Source: Parabacteroides merdae ATCC 43184
GTDB lineage: Bacteria; Bacteroidota; Bacteroidia; Bacteroidales; Tannerellaceae
Reading direction: 5' to 3'
Assembly: GCF_025151215.1 (NCBI RefSeq)
Contig: NZ_CP102286.1
Location: 4,092,001-4,156,000, forward strand
DNA: 64,000 nucleotides
The position numbers and the translations under genes were made by a program. The stretch's first letter is position 1. Each line of letters begins with the position of its first letter. The notes under the pieces are model-generated. The model was not told the origin of the DNA, did no database searches, and was given only the letters and a program-made list of their open reading frames with translations. Positions 27,098 to 37,600 of this stretch are shown one piece after another.

Positions 27098-29383
27098 TTA
27101 TAACCCCATTGAAGGTGGAAGCGATCCGGCGGAAGAAGCCCATTCTTTATTGGGGCTATCTCCCATGACGAACGAAAGGATGCCTCCGTTCATGATGTCT
27201 TTGTGGAGGATGTAGCTCTTGTTGTATGGCTGACCGTTAAGGGTAGCCGACTGAATGTAGATATTCTTTTCCGATGCCCCTTTGGCTTCGATTGTGAATT
27301 TCTTGCCGTTTTCAAGTGTGATAACGCTTTCTTCGAATGACGGGCTGCCGATCACGTAGTAGGGCATGCCCGGACAGACCGGATAGAAGCCGACCATGCT
27401 GAAGACCAGCCAGGATGACATCTGGCCGGCATCGTCGTTGCCGGATAGTCCGTCGGGAGTCGTGAAATACTCGCGGTTGATGATATCATGTACCCATTTT
27501 TGTGTCTTCCAAGGTTCACCGGCATAAGCGAAAAGATAGGCGATGTGGTGTCCCGGCTCGTTGCCATGCCAGTAATAGTTCCCTTCGAAGAAGTTGTCCA
27601 GACGGTTGATGAAACGTTCTTTTCCGCCCATGTGCCGGATCAGTCCGGCTATGTCCTGGGGAGCATACCAGGTGTAGTGGTAAGGAGTCCCTTCACAGAT
27701 GAACGAAGTGGAGGCAAACGGATCGAATGGCTCGATCCAGGTTCCGTCGGCATGGCGTCCACGGGCATAGCCTGTTTCGGGGTCGATTACGTTCCGGTAG
27801 TTTTCCGCCCGTTTGATGAGTGCTTTATAATCGTCTGTCTTGCCTAACTTCTTGGCAACCTGTGCAAGGACAAAATCATCATAGGCATATTCCAGTGTGC
27901 GGGATACTTGTTCACGACGGTGGAATGCTTCCGTTACTTGATCCTCTAACGGCACGTAATTGTATTTCAGGTAAGACTCCATTGCCCGTCGGCCTTTCCC
28001 GTCGCGATAGCTGCCGGAGTCCGGATTGGCCTCGAAAGCGTTTTTGCGCATCAGCGTGTAAGCTTCTTCATAGTCAAAACCCGGAGTGTCTTTGACGATG
28101 GCGTCTCCGATCATGGCGATGCAGTGGTCACCGATCATGGCAGCCGTGTAGCTGTTCCAGGACGGGAAGATGGGCAACCAGCCGCCCTGCTGTCCTTTTA
28201 ATACGAGCGAATGTGCCATGTCTCCGTTGCGGGAAGGGGTAAGGATAGAAAACAGAGGGTGGACGGCACGGTAGGTATCCCATTGCGAGAAGTCGCAATA
28301 GTAGGTTCCGTGGTCCATCTTCATAATCTGTCCGTCACCGTCGAATCTCGGATAGGAGCCGTCCACGTCGCTGAACGCGCGGGGCAGGAAGTGTGCGTTG
28401 TAGAGAGCTGAATAGAATTTGACCTTTTCTTTTTCGTTGTTTCCTTTTACTGCGATTTGCCCCAATGCCTGGTTCCAGATGTCGGAGGATGCCTGTCGCA
28501 CTTCGTTGAAGTTCCATCCCGGAATTTCGGCAGCCAAGTTTTTGCGGGCATTGTCGATGCTCGTAAAGGAAGTGGCAACTTTGACCAGTATTTTCCCCGG
28601 CTTATCGGAAGTCAGCTTTATCCAAGCTCCGACAGCATGTTTTTGTCCTTTTGCCGATTTTCGTCCGGGGGTGATCGTGGTGCTGTCCCAAACGCCATAG
28701 TCGGCAATCTCTTCATTCAGCTGAATCACGAAATGTCCGCTGAATCCGGCTTCCTTACCGTATCCTTGGTAGATGCGGTGTACGGGGTTGTAACCGGTAA
28801 TTTCTTTTTTCTCCGGATCGATTTCGACGAAGGCGACACCTTCATCACTATTGGGTTCGATCACGATGTAGTGGTCGCCATCCTGTTCGAAGCTGAATTG
28901 CATGATGCCTGCACGGGAGAGTCCGGTCAATTCGGCATGGATGTCATAGTCGTTCAAGTCGACCGAATAATAGGAGGGAGTTGCTGTTTCCTGAGTGTGA
29001 TCGAAAGTGGAGGCGCGTTTGACCGGGTCTATTTCGAGCTTATTGCTGAGCGGCATAATTGTGATGCTGCCGTAGTCTTGTGTACAGGAGCCGTTCATCC
29101 AGTGGCTGGCCCGGAATCCCTGGATTGCATCCTGGAAATAATAGTAGGGAGGATGACATTTCTGTTCGGTCGCCTGTGTCTGTGCCACCCAGTTGGTCAT
29201 ACCGTGTGGAACCCCGACTGCCGGCATGATTTGTCCGCGTTCTTCCGTCGAGTTCTTGTCTTTTCCTTGTACGATGCGGATATCTGTACCGATCAGCGGG
29301 TCTACATATTTTTCAAATTTATTTTCCTGTTGGTTGCATGAGAATAAACACAACGTACTTAATAAAATTGTCCAGCTCTTCAT
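27098..29383 (-). CDS. GH92 exo-alpha-mannosidase, lipoprotein
   Basis: 761 residues with a lipoprotein signal (LLSTLCLFSC). FEKYVDPLIGTD is the canonical GH92 start, followed by GQIMPAVGVPHGMTNW and GFRASHWMNGSCTQDYGSITIMP. The (alpha/alpha)6 catalytic part contains HGNEPGHH near residue 605 (acid Glu) and LSGNDDAGQMSSW near 648-658 (base Asp residues). These enzymes are Ca-dependent, inverting exo-alpha-mannosidases acting on host N-glycans or yeast mannan; linkage preference cannot be read from sequence. A hairpin terminator separates it from the PUL genes further upstream, so it probably has its own promoter. Confidence 0.93.
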   Translation of the reverse strand: MKSWTILLSTLCLFSCNQQENKFEKYVDPLIGTDIRIVQGKDKNSTEERGQIMPAVGVPHGMTNWVAQTQATEQKCHPPYYYFQDAIQGFRASHWMNGSCTQDYGSITIMPLSNKLEIDPVKRASTFDHTQETATPSYYSVDLNDYDIHAELTGLSRAGIMQFSFEQDGDHYIVIEPNSDEGVAFVEIDPEKKEITGYNPVHRIYQGYGKEAGFSGHFVIQLNEEIADYGVWDSTTITPGRKSAKGQKHAVGAWIKLTSDKPGKILVKVATSFTSIDNARKNLAAEIPGWNFNEVRQASSDIWNQALGQIAVKGNNEKEKVKFYSALYNAHFLPRAFSDVDGSYPRFDGDGQIMKMDHGTYYCDFSQWDTYRAVHPLFSILTPSRNGDMAHSLVLKGQQGGWLPIFPSWNSYTAAMIGDHCIAMIGDAIVKDTPGFDYEEAYTLMRKNAFEANPDSGSYRDGKGRRAMESYLKYNYVPLEDQVTEAFHRREQVSRTLEYAYDDFVLAQVAKKLGKTDDYKALIKRAENYRNVIDPETGYARGRHADGTWIEPFDPFASTSFICEGTPYHYTWYAPQDIAGLIRHMGGKERFINRLDNFFEGNYYWHGNEPGHHIAYLFAYAGEPWKTQKWVHDIINREYFTTPDGLSGNDDAGQMSSWLVFSMVGFYPVCPGMPYYVIGSPSFEESVITLENGKKFTIEAKGASEKNIYIQSATLNGQPYNKSYILHKDIMNGGILSFVMGDSPNKEWASSAGSLPPSMGL

Positions 29384-29426
29384 GTTATATTATTTTAGGT
29401 ATGCTGTAAAGATAGAAAAAAAGCAG

Positions 29427-29517
29427 AAAAGTGTATCAAAACTATCCTTTGTTCCCGCGCTTGACGCGGGATCGCATTATATCAAGCGCGGGGACAAGGG
29501 GATTTTGATACACTTTT
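29427..29517 (-). terminator. Large nested hairpin, terminator of PUL 1
   Basis: Outer 15-base arms (29427-29441 and 29503-29517) are perfect complements. Inner arms (29446-29464 with 29482-29499) pair with G-U pairs, and a competing small stem TCCCGCG/CGCGGGA lies at 29453-29471. On the minus strand a T-tract (CTTTTTTTC) follows, so it can terminate the DUF5107 transcript. The core is shared with the hairpin at 7025-7099. Confidence 0.8.
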
Positions 29518-29617
29518 GAGTGTATATTTGCTTGCTGTAATAGTTTGAAGTGAATCCTAAAAGCTTAGATATAAAACTTTTAGAGTTTACTTCTTTATCC
29601 AGATTAGGCTTTATTTT

Positions 29618-32600
29618 TCAATGAATATCTTTATTCATTAATTGAGCCCAAATATTTCCTGGATAGAGCTGAAGAGCTTGAGTAAAGTCATTTTTTGCTG
29701 CTGACGGATTATTTTGTAGGAGATGTATCAAGCCGGAATAATAGGAGATATTGCTCTGTTGTACGTTTTGGTTGGCTTCACCGAATTTAGCATATGAATC
29801 CGTTGGATTTCGCAGTATACGTTCCAGTGTTTTTTGCATATTACTTAGAGCTACATCTGCTTCTCCATTTCTGTTTAGTTTCCTGAGAGATTTTATTTTA
29901 TAGTAATTTAAATCTGTCAGATGGCTTCTGAAGTGTGTGTCAGCAGATTTTTCGAAACATATCTTAGCTTTATCTGTTTGCTTCATTGCTTCGTATGCAA
30001 TGCCGGATAAATAATAGATCTTGGCTTCGTAACCGCCATTGGGTGAAGGTGCTACTTCCAAATTGGACGGATATTGATTGGCAAGGTCAAATTCTCGGAT
30101 CGCTTCTTTGTACTGTTTTCTTTTCAGAAATTGCATCCCTTTCAATATATGTGAATCGGCGTAAATATCGTGTACTTGTCCGCCTCCTTCCCATAAATGA
30201 AAATGTCTGGTATTCAGTATTTTTATTGATTTGTCATATTTTGATTCGGCATTATAGAGTGTAAGCAATCGCATCACGGCATCGTCATGTTTCATGACGG
30301 TTTTCAAGTGGGATTCCAGTCTTTTTAGTCGTTGGTCTGTCGGGATGTTTGCTTGCTCATATATTTTGTCCGATTCTGTCAATAATAGTGGATCATTTGG
30401 ATTGGCATTGATTGCTCTATCATAATATTTTATGGATTTTTCCAAGTCGTTTAGGCATCCATATCCGAAGCCTACATTACGTGCTGCAATAGCAAAAGAT
30501 GGATCAGTTTCTGTTGCGTGTAACCAATGTTCGAGACCACTTTCTTTCTGTCCGAGAAAATAGAGTAAATTACCCAAATGATAGTGAAGGAGCGCATCGT
30601 CTGGTCTTTTTTGTAATAGCGTTTTGAAAAGAGCTATTTCTTCAATCCGGAAAGGATAATTGTTTAATGGTGATAACGATCTTGCTTTATCTAAACAAGT
30701 TTGGAATTCGATTGAGTTTTTGCTTTTTAGTAGATTATATGCCTTGTAATAATAAAGCAAAGGATTAGAAGCATAAGGTTCACCTAAAGAAATAGCACTG
30801 TTCAGCAAAGTAAGTGCGTCTTCTGTTGCTCCGATAGTCATGTAATTGTTCACAACTTCCAGTAATTCTTGTATAGCTATGATTCCTTTGCTGTTATGAT
30901 TCGTTCCTGCTTTTAGAAAAGAAGCACCTTGTGAAGCGGATAAGCTAGCTTCGGCTGCACTCCAGTAATCAAGCGGATCAATCTGTTGGATATAGTGGAT
31001 CGTTTCCTGTGCCTCTTCTTTCTTATCTTGCATCCTGAGAATATATGCTTTGAGAGTAAGTGCTTGTAAGTCACGTCCTCCAACGTAAAGTGATTGGGTG
31101 ATCATGTCCATCGCTTGTTTGTAATCCTTATCTTTGACAGCCAAGACGGCTAGCTCATAGAAAGAGCGATGTTTGAAGTCTGGAGTCCAGGTTGCAGCCC
31201 AATAAGCATCAGTTGCCTTACTGATCTTGCCTGTCATTTGATATAAATACCCCAGATAGTAGAGGGCTTCTGTATTCTTTACCGTTGTATAGTCGTGGGA
31301 CAAGCGTGCCTGAGCACGTAATAGGTGCTGTTCTGCTTTTTCCCACTTTCCCTGGCGAATATAATGTTTTCCTATTTCGATGTTTACACGTGCATCCATT
31401 GAGTCACGTAAAAGAGCCTCGTTGTAAAAATCCATATAATCCAGACGGGCATTGTTGAACTGGTCGATGCGAAGACCTGCCAGATAGAGTTCTTCGTTTG
31501 TTTTGTATTCTTTGACAGGTTTGGTTCCGTCGATAACTTTTGGCAGTTTTTTTTCTTCCTGTACGATCGGACGGTAATCGACTAACAAGTTGTCTTTTGC
31601 ATCGTAAAGTGCAGTGTAGAGCATCGAGGGGATTAAGGAATCAGGCACGGCTATTTGATCAAGAAAATATTTGTCTGGATCAATGTTGACCTGTTTATCC
31701 AGTATTATCTGATTTTTATATTTTACGACAACGCGGGCGTTTTTGTATGAAGTAGTTGTACAATAACCTATACGGTAGTTGTTGCCTTCAGTTGGTTCAA
31801 AGTTTACGGCTGCGTCTTTCGTTGCATTTTTTACGCCTTTGATACCTTTTATCGGATACCAGATTTGACTGAATTCACGGATTTCACCTGGATTTATCCA
31901 ACTGTAATCAGGTTGGTTATCGGAGTAACCGCCTACCATCAACTCAAGGTAATGTCCGTCGTTGTCGGATAGTATTTTGTTCCACATTTCGCCGTTTGCA
32001 TTGTTCCCCCATAAGAAAAATTTCTTTCCGGGGACGATATGCCGATTGGCTACGTGTACTGTTCCTGCATCTTTTCCATAGTCATAGCCCGCGAGGAAAG
32101 ACATTTCACTACCCCAGGCAAAAATAGAACGGGAGTTTCCCGTAAAGTTTTTCCACCAAGATAAATTGGCATTTTTTCCGCTGCCGAGGTTCGCTTCTCC
32201 GATCGGCCAATTTGTGAAGTATACTTTATGATGATCGGCACCAAATTGTACGTCAGGTGGAAATATCACTTGATATTGATCGTTACAATGGACGGATACA
32301 TTAGCCCAATATAACATCGATTGGATCATCGGGGTTGGGTTAATCACTTTGATTTTGGCTTCTACCCAAGAACGGTTAGGATATACTGATATACCTATCG
32401 ACCATTTTAGTCGATGACGCAATTCTGTCTCTCCTACCCAGATGGTTTTGCTTCCGTCTTCATTTTCTTTCATTGTCCAATTGATAGGCATATAGCTGCT
32501 GGCACGATGATGATCGGGAATATTCCACTCGACACCACCTGAAAGCCATGCTCCCAACATGCCAATCAAGGCCGGTTTTATTCCTGTTTGGGTGTAGAAA

Positions 32601-32926
32601 AAAGGATAATCGTTTGTTTTGTCGGAGGCTGCAAAGATACGGCCTCCGATCTCTGGAAGAATAGCAATGTCTACGTACTGATTGTTCAACCGGAGTACAT
32701 TATAATCCTTTTCAATTTTCTTTTCTGTTAGGATATCATAAAGGGGATAAGGGTAAATATATCCTTCTGCTCCTTGATAAACACGACCAGTAAAAAAAAT
32801 CGGATCGATTTCCGGGGCACCGATTTGATAGGTTGGTATTTTCTCTGTTACAGATTTCATGTGAACCTCTTGAGCCAAAAGAGGAGTTGCACATAACAAT
32901 AACGCTGATAGAAATTTAGAATTCAT
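29618..32926 (-). CDS. DUF5107 and TPR-repeat secreted protein
   Basis: 1102 residues with a Sec signal (MNSKFLSALLLCATPLLAQ). Residues ~40-370 match the DUF5107 type of domain, a galactose-mutarotase-like beta-sandwich: NNQYVDIAILPEIGGRIFAASDKTNDYPFF, GGVEWNIPDHHRASSY, LRHRLKWSIGISVYPNRSWVEAKIKVINPTP. From ~460 to the end it is built of tetratricopeptide repeats (e.g. HYHLGNLLYFLGQKESGLEHWLHATETDP). Such proteins are common in Bacteroidales PULs and suspected to handle glycans, but no reaction is established here. It follows susD in PUL 1 and is closed by the nested hairpin. Confidence 0.8.
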   Translation of the reverse strand: MNSKFLSALLLCATPLLAQEVHMKSVTEKIPTYQIGAPEIDPIFFTGRVYQGAEGYIYPYPLYDILTEKKIEKDYNVLRLNNQYVDIAILPEIGGRIFAASDKTNDYPFFYTQTGIKPALIGMLGAWLSGGVEWNIPDHHRASSYMPINWTMKENEDGSKTIWVGETELRHRLKWSIGISVYPNRSWVEAKIKVINPTPMIQSMLYWANVSVHCNDQYQVIFPPDVQFGADHHKVYFTNWPIGEANLGSGKNANLSWWKNFTGNSRSIFAWGSEMSFLAGYDYGKDAGTVHVANRHIVPGKKFFLWGNNANGEMWNKILSDNDGHYLELMVGGYSDNQPDYSWINPGEIREFSQIWYPIKGIKGVKNATKDAAVNFEPTEGNNYRIGYCTTTSYKNARVVVKYKNQIILDKQVNIDPDKYFLDQIAVPDSLIPSMLYTALYDAKDNLLVDYRPIVQEEKKLPKVIDGTKPVKEYKTNEELYLAGLRIDQFNNARLDYMDFYNEALLRDSMDARVNIEIGKHYIRQGKWEKAEQHLLRAQARLSHDYTTVKNTEALYYLGYLYQMTGKISKATDAYWAATWTPDFKHRSFYELAVLAVKDKDYKQAMDMITQSLYVGGRDLQALTLKAYILRMQDKKEEAQETIHYIQQIDPLDYWSAAEASLSASQGASFLKAGTNHNSKGIIAIQELLEVVNNYMTIGATEDALTLLNSAISLGEPYASNPLLYYYKAYNLLKSKNSIEFQTCLDKARSLSPLNNYPFRIEEIALFKTLLQKRPDDALLHYHLGNLLYFLGQKESGLEHWLHATETDPSFAIAARNVGFGYGCLNDLEKSIKYYDRAINANPNDPLLLTESDKIYEQANIPTDQRLKRLESHLKTVMKHDDAVMRLLTLYNAESKYDKSIKILNTRHFHLWEGGGQVHDIYADSHILKGMQFLKRKQYKEAIREFDLANQYPSNLEVAPSPNGGYEAKIYYLSGIAYEAMKQTDKAKICFEKSADTHFRSHLTDLNYYKIKSLRKLNRNGEADVALSNMQKTLERILRNPTDSYAKFGEANQNVQQSNISYYSGLIHLLQNNPSAAKNDFTQALQLYPGNIWAQLMNKDIH

Positions 32927-32985
32927 GGTGTCACAACTTTAATTTATTATTAAGTATGCATAATAGGATGATTTTGAGGGGATAA

Positions 32986-33018
32986 AGAACTGCTCGAGAT
33001 TTATTCCCGAACAGTTCT
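32986..33018 (-). repeat. Intercistronic hairpin, SusD to DUF5107
   Basis: AGAACTG and CAGTTCT stems with an additional TCG/CGA pairing just inside. There is no T-tract on the minus strand. It may lower, rather than stop, expression of the DUF5107 gene relative to susCD. Confidence 0.5.
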
Positions 33019-33062
33019 CAACAAGTTGCATTTTGACTAATACCGTAATTTGAAAGGTAAAT

Positions 33063-34649
33063 TCATCGAGTCAAATTAGGATTCAGTTGGGTGTCGGATG
33101 CTGGATATGGCAGATAAATGGATTTTTCACCTTGCCAGGTAAGAGAAGCCGGCAATTCCACTTTTTCCTTTCGCATAACGCCAGGAGCTACTTCGATAGC
33201 TGTGTTGGCTTTACGTTCATTGAATGCCTGTTCTAGTAATTCCATACGCATCTGGTCATCGCGACGGGTTACCAAAGCAACAAAGTAGCCAGCTACTTCC
33301 CAACCGTGTTCTTTCAAGGCTGCATTAGCAAAAGCTTCACCGCTCATACCTGATTGTAGTGGTTCTAAACCGGCGCGTTCACGTACTTGGTTTATACATT
33401 CATAAGCCATTGCGTTCGGTGTGCCATCGGCACGAGCCTGTGCTTCGGCATACCATAGTAATACTTCCGAATAACGAATCAGACGATGGCGGTGATCGTT
33501 GGTCATTAAGGAGGTATTGGCTGGTTTTGTATAATCATAATCCCCACCGTCTTCACTGATGGTAAAAGCGCAGAACATGGGTTGTTGTTCTGGAATACTT
33601 TCATCCCACCAATCCAACAATTTGCCTCCTTCTTTGTTACCCTCTAGAATCTTTGGGTTGTAGGTTGCATCTTTTCTAGGACCGGAAGGAAATTCTTTCC
33701 AAAATTTGATTTCTCCTAATGCATCTCCCCATCCGGTAAGTGATTCGAATAAGTGGCTATTTGTCATCTGTGAATCTTCTGACCAAGTTCCGACAGCACT
33801 GGAAAAATTGATGCCGACTACTGTTTCATTCGTATAATTATGACTTGGAGCATATACATACTTATATTCCGGCTCTAAAATATATTCATATGTTCCGCCA
33901 TTTACACCGTCAATAACCGCTTTTGCCTGTTCTGCAGCGGATGCATAATATTGTGTCTGTTTTAAAGGCCAGCCTGCCATTGCCATATAGACGGCAGCCA
34001 GCGTTGCTTGAGCAGCCTGCTTGGTAATGAAGATGTTGGCCCCTTGATATTTCTGGGGAGGTTTGGAGTAATCGGTCGGAAGCGTAGTAACGCAGTCTTG
34101 TAAATCTTTGACAATTTGATCATAGATCTCTTGTATGCTGGCTAAAGGACGTTCGTAGTTGACTTCGGTGTCTAAAATCAGAGGAACGGCTCCCCAACGA
34201 CGAACTAACCAGAAATAATGTACTGCACGCCAATATTTGGCCTGACCTAATGCAATATTTATTTCTTCTGGAGTTGTAGGCGTTTTAGCGCCATTCTCTA
34301 TGATATAATTGGCCGCTTTGATCACGACATATGAGGTAGACCAAGCTGCTTCTACTCCTTTGTTGGCATCTGAACCTCGGAAGGCATCTATTTCTGCGTA
34401 AGCTTGTTTGTTACTGCCTGGGTTAGCTGTTACATCGTCACCTAACCAAGAAGGAATTGTTGGATTGGTATTGGTCTGTGTTAAACAGACATTTTTGTAT
34501 AGCGCATAAGTTGCCATTGTCAATTCATCTTGTGTTGAGAAAAAAGTTCCCGGTGTAAGTTTGCCTTTTGGATCTTCGTCAAGAAAATCATTACATGAGC
34601 TTGACAACATGGCTATGCCTAAAGTATATAATATATATTTTGCTTTCAT
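33063..34649 (-). CDS. SusD/RagB-family glycan-binding lipoprotein (PUL 1)
   Basis: 528 residues with a lipoprotein signal (MLSSSCNDFLDEDPKGKLTPGTFF, Cys19), the usual SusD opening. TPR-like helices with QAKYWRAVHYFWLVRRWGAVPLI and a late RLIRYSEVLLWYAEAQAR and NERKANTAIEV block are family marks. SusD caps the SusC channel on the cell surface and binds the oligosaccharide. It lies 21 bp downstream of its SusC partner. Family-normal length, intact. Confidence 0.95.
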   Translation of the reverse strand: MKAKYILYTLGIAMLSSSCNDFLDEDPKGKLTPGTFFSTQDELTMATYALYKNVCLTQTNTNPTIPSWLGDDVTANPGSNKQAYAEIDAFRGSDANKGVEAAWSTSYVVIKAANYIIENGAKTPTTPEEINIALGQAKYWRAVHYFWLVRRWGAVPLILDTEVNYERPLASIQEIYDQIVKDLQDCVTTLPTDYSKPPQKYQGANIFITKQAAQATLAAVYMAMAGWPLKQTQYYASAAEQAKAVIDGVNGGTYEYILEPEYKYVYAPSHNYTNETVVGINFSSAVGTWSEDSQMTNSHLFESLTGWGDALGEIKFWKEFPSGPRKDATYNPKILEGNKEGGKLLDWWDESIPEQQPMFCAFTISEDGGDYDYTKPANTSLMTNDHRHRLIRYSEVLLWYAEAQARADGTPNAMAYECINQVRERAGLEPLQSGMSGEAFANAALKEHGWEVAGYFVALVTRRDDQMRMELLEQAFNERKANTAIEVAPGVMRKEKVELPASLTWQGEKSIYLPYPASDTQLNPNLTR

Positions 34650-34670
34650 GATAATTATGCTTTATTTTAG

Positions 34671-37600
34671 TTAGAAATTCATGCGAACTCCGAATGTATA
34701 TGAACGAGTTAACGGATAAGCTCCAAGATCGATACCATCGTTTACATCCACACTGCCTGTACCTGTATCTACAAATGAAATACCAGCTGGATCCATTCCT
34801 TTATAGTTGGTTATAGTGAATAAATTCTGACAACTAAATGTAAAGCGGAGATCTGCAAATTTGGAGACTGCTTTTGGTAGATTGTATGACAGGCTGATAT
34901 TGTCTAGCCGGAAATAATTTGCTGATTCCAAATATTTTGTAGATGTTGCAGCTGCTTGATAATTATTACCTTTAACATTTACGGAAGGATAGCGGGCTGA
35001 TTGTCCTTTTGTATCGAAATTATCATTCAAATACTCTTTAAGAGTGATGAAAGCAAAGTCACCAGTCATGGAGGTACCGGTATAACGTACCATATTGAAA
35101 CGTTCAGCTCCGAATGAGCCAGTAAAGAATATGTTCAAGTCCCAATTTTTCCAGTGTAAGCTATTGTTCCATCCCAAAGTGAAATCTGGAGTGGCTTTAC
35201 CAATAAAGGTACGGTCTTTGCTATCGATTATGCCATCCTTGTTCCGATCAACGAATGAGTCATTACCTGCTGCATCCAATCCAGTCCATTCATAACCGTA
35301 GAATGCACCGATCGGTTGTCCTACTGCTATACGGGTGACACCATCTGTGGAAAACATTCCGCTAGCGATATTCGCACCTTGGATAAAGTCCAAACCCGCC
35401 AGATCTTTTACTTCATTCTTTAAATAAGTACCGTTAAAGTTCGTATTCCAACTGAAATCTGAGCTTTCGAAAATATTTGCATTGATAGAAAAGTCAATAC
35501 CACGATTGCTGATTTCAGCGGCATTCACCCAGTAAGAACCTCCACCGTCATAATTTGGAATTGTTCGTTTTAGTAGACCGTCTTTTGTCCGTTTGTCAAA
35601 ATAGTCGAAAGATATATTCAATCGGCTATTCAAAATGGAAAAATCTAAACCTACGTCGAATTGGTGAGTCGTTTCCCATGATAAATCAGGTGTTGCAACA
35701 GTTTGTCCAATCCAATATCCTGTATAATAAGCGTTTCCTCCGAATGCATACATGGCTTGAGTCATTAATCCCAATGTTTCGTACGGATCGATGGCTTGGC
35801 TGCCGATCAAACCGTAGCTGGCGCGTATCTTGAGGTCTTGTATGAAATTCTGATGTTGCATAAAGTTCTCATTGCCCATTGACCAAGCGGCTGCAATTGA
35901 AGGAAACCAACCCCATTTATTGTTGAAAAACTTCGATGAGCCGTCGGCACGAATCGTTCCGGTCAGCATGTAACGGTCTTTGTAGTTATACATTACACGA
36001 CCTACGCCAGACATCAGAGCCCATTTTGAATAATCGTTTTTCGCATTGCGGGTGCCGGCCATTTCTACATTCCACCATCCCACGCTTTCTGTCATCAGAT
36101 TATTCCCACTGATATTCATATAGCGGTATTCTGATTGTGTAGCTTCGTAAACGGCAGTAGCAGTCAAAGCATGGTCGCCCCATTTACCGTTGTAGGTTAA
36201 GTTATTTGTCGTTTGTAAAGTCATTCGGTACGCATCATTGTTACTCATACTGCTTGAACTGGATACTTTTGTGGTAGCGAAAGAGTAATTTTTTACATCG
36301 TTGTAATCAATACCGTTGCTAGTCGTAAAAGTTAAACCAGGCAAAATGTTGAATTTTAAGTCTATATGAGCATTGACGATATCTCTCATTGATTCTCCGA
36401 TTTGCTCATTAAGCAGACCTACCGGATTCAATTGGGTGATAGCACTGTATGGGTCACGTGTATAGGTGCCATCTTCATTCATGATTCCGAGTACCGGTGC
36501 ATAATTCATTGCTATATTGACAATATTACCTTTTGCTGCGCTGAAATCGGCACTTCTCTTCACATTGTGAGATGCATTTACATCGGCCGTTAGGTGTAAC
36601 CAGTCTGTCAGCTGAGAAGTAATATTGGCACGTGCCTGATAACGTTTGTTTGTATTTTCTTTGACAACACCTTCCTGTCCGACGTAGTTACCAGAAATAA
36701 TATACTGGATTTTATCACTACCCCCTGAAAGAGTTAGTTTGTAATCCTGTGTGATGCCATTTTGAAAGATTTCGTCCAGCCAGTCTGTACCTGCTGTTCC
36801 GTTTTGAAATGCGGACAACTGTTCAGGTGAGAATGTCTCTTTCCGATATGTATTATATAGTGTTGCAAACTCATATGGATTGAGGGTTTCGTAACGTTTG
36901 GCTACAGTACCGACACCAATTTGTGCATCAAACATGATTTGACGGACATTTGCTTTACCGGTTTTTGTCGTGATTAGAACGACCCCATTTGCACCACGGG
37001 AACCATAAATGGCTGTAGAAGAGGCATCTTTTAATATTTGCATGGACTGAATGTCTTCCGGATTCAAACCTGTCAGACCACTTTCACGAACGATACCGTC
37101 AATTACATACAAAGGATCGTTACTGCGATTGATAGAACCGGAACCACGGACGCGAATCTTAACAGTTCCACCAGGTACACCGCTGCTCTGTACTTGAACG
37201 CCTGACACCCGACCTTGCAAAGCGTCTGATATCTGTGTGATCGGCTGATCTTTGAATGCCTTATTGTCCAAAACTGCTACAGAGCCTGCTAAATCGGCCT
37301 TACGAACTGTACCGTAACCTACAACAACGACTTCGTCGAGTGATTGATTATCTTCTTTCAACATAATGTTATAAGAAGACTGGTTGTTAACTGTAATTTC
37401 TTGTGGAAGATAACCGATATAGGAAATTTGCAGGATTGCGTTGGCAGGAACATTTTCCAGGGTAAATTTTCCATCTAGGTCACTGATTGTTCCGTTGGTC
37501 GTTCCTTTGATAACAATGTTAGCACCAGTAACAGGCCCCATATTATCTCTTACAATACCTGAAATTGTACGTGTGTCTTTTTGATTTGTTTTAGTATTTA

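Noticed and set aside
29523..29530. TATATTTG on the plus strand, a perfect -7 box
   Set aside because: No plus-strand gene lies downstream; AT-rich DNA gives such matches by chance.
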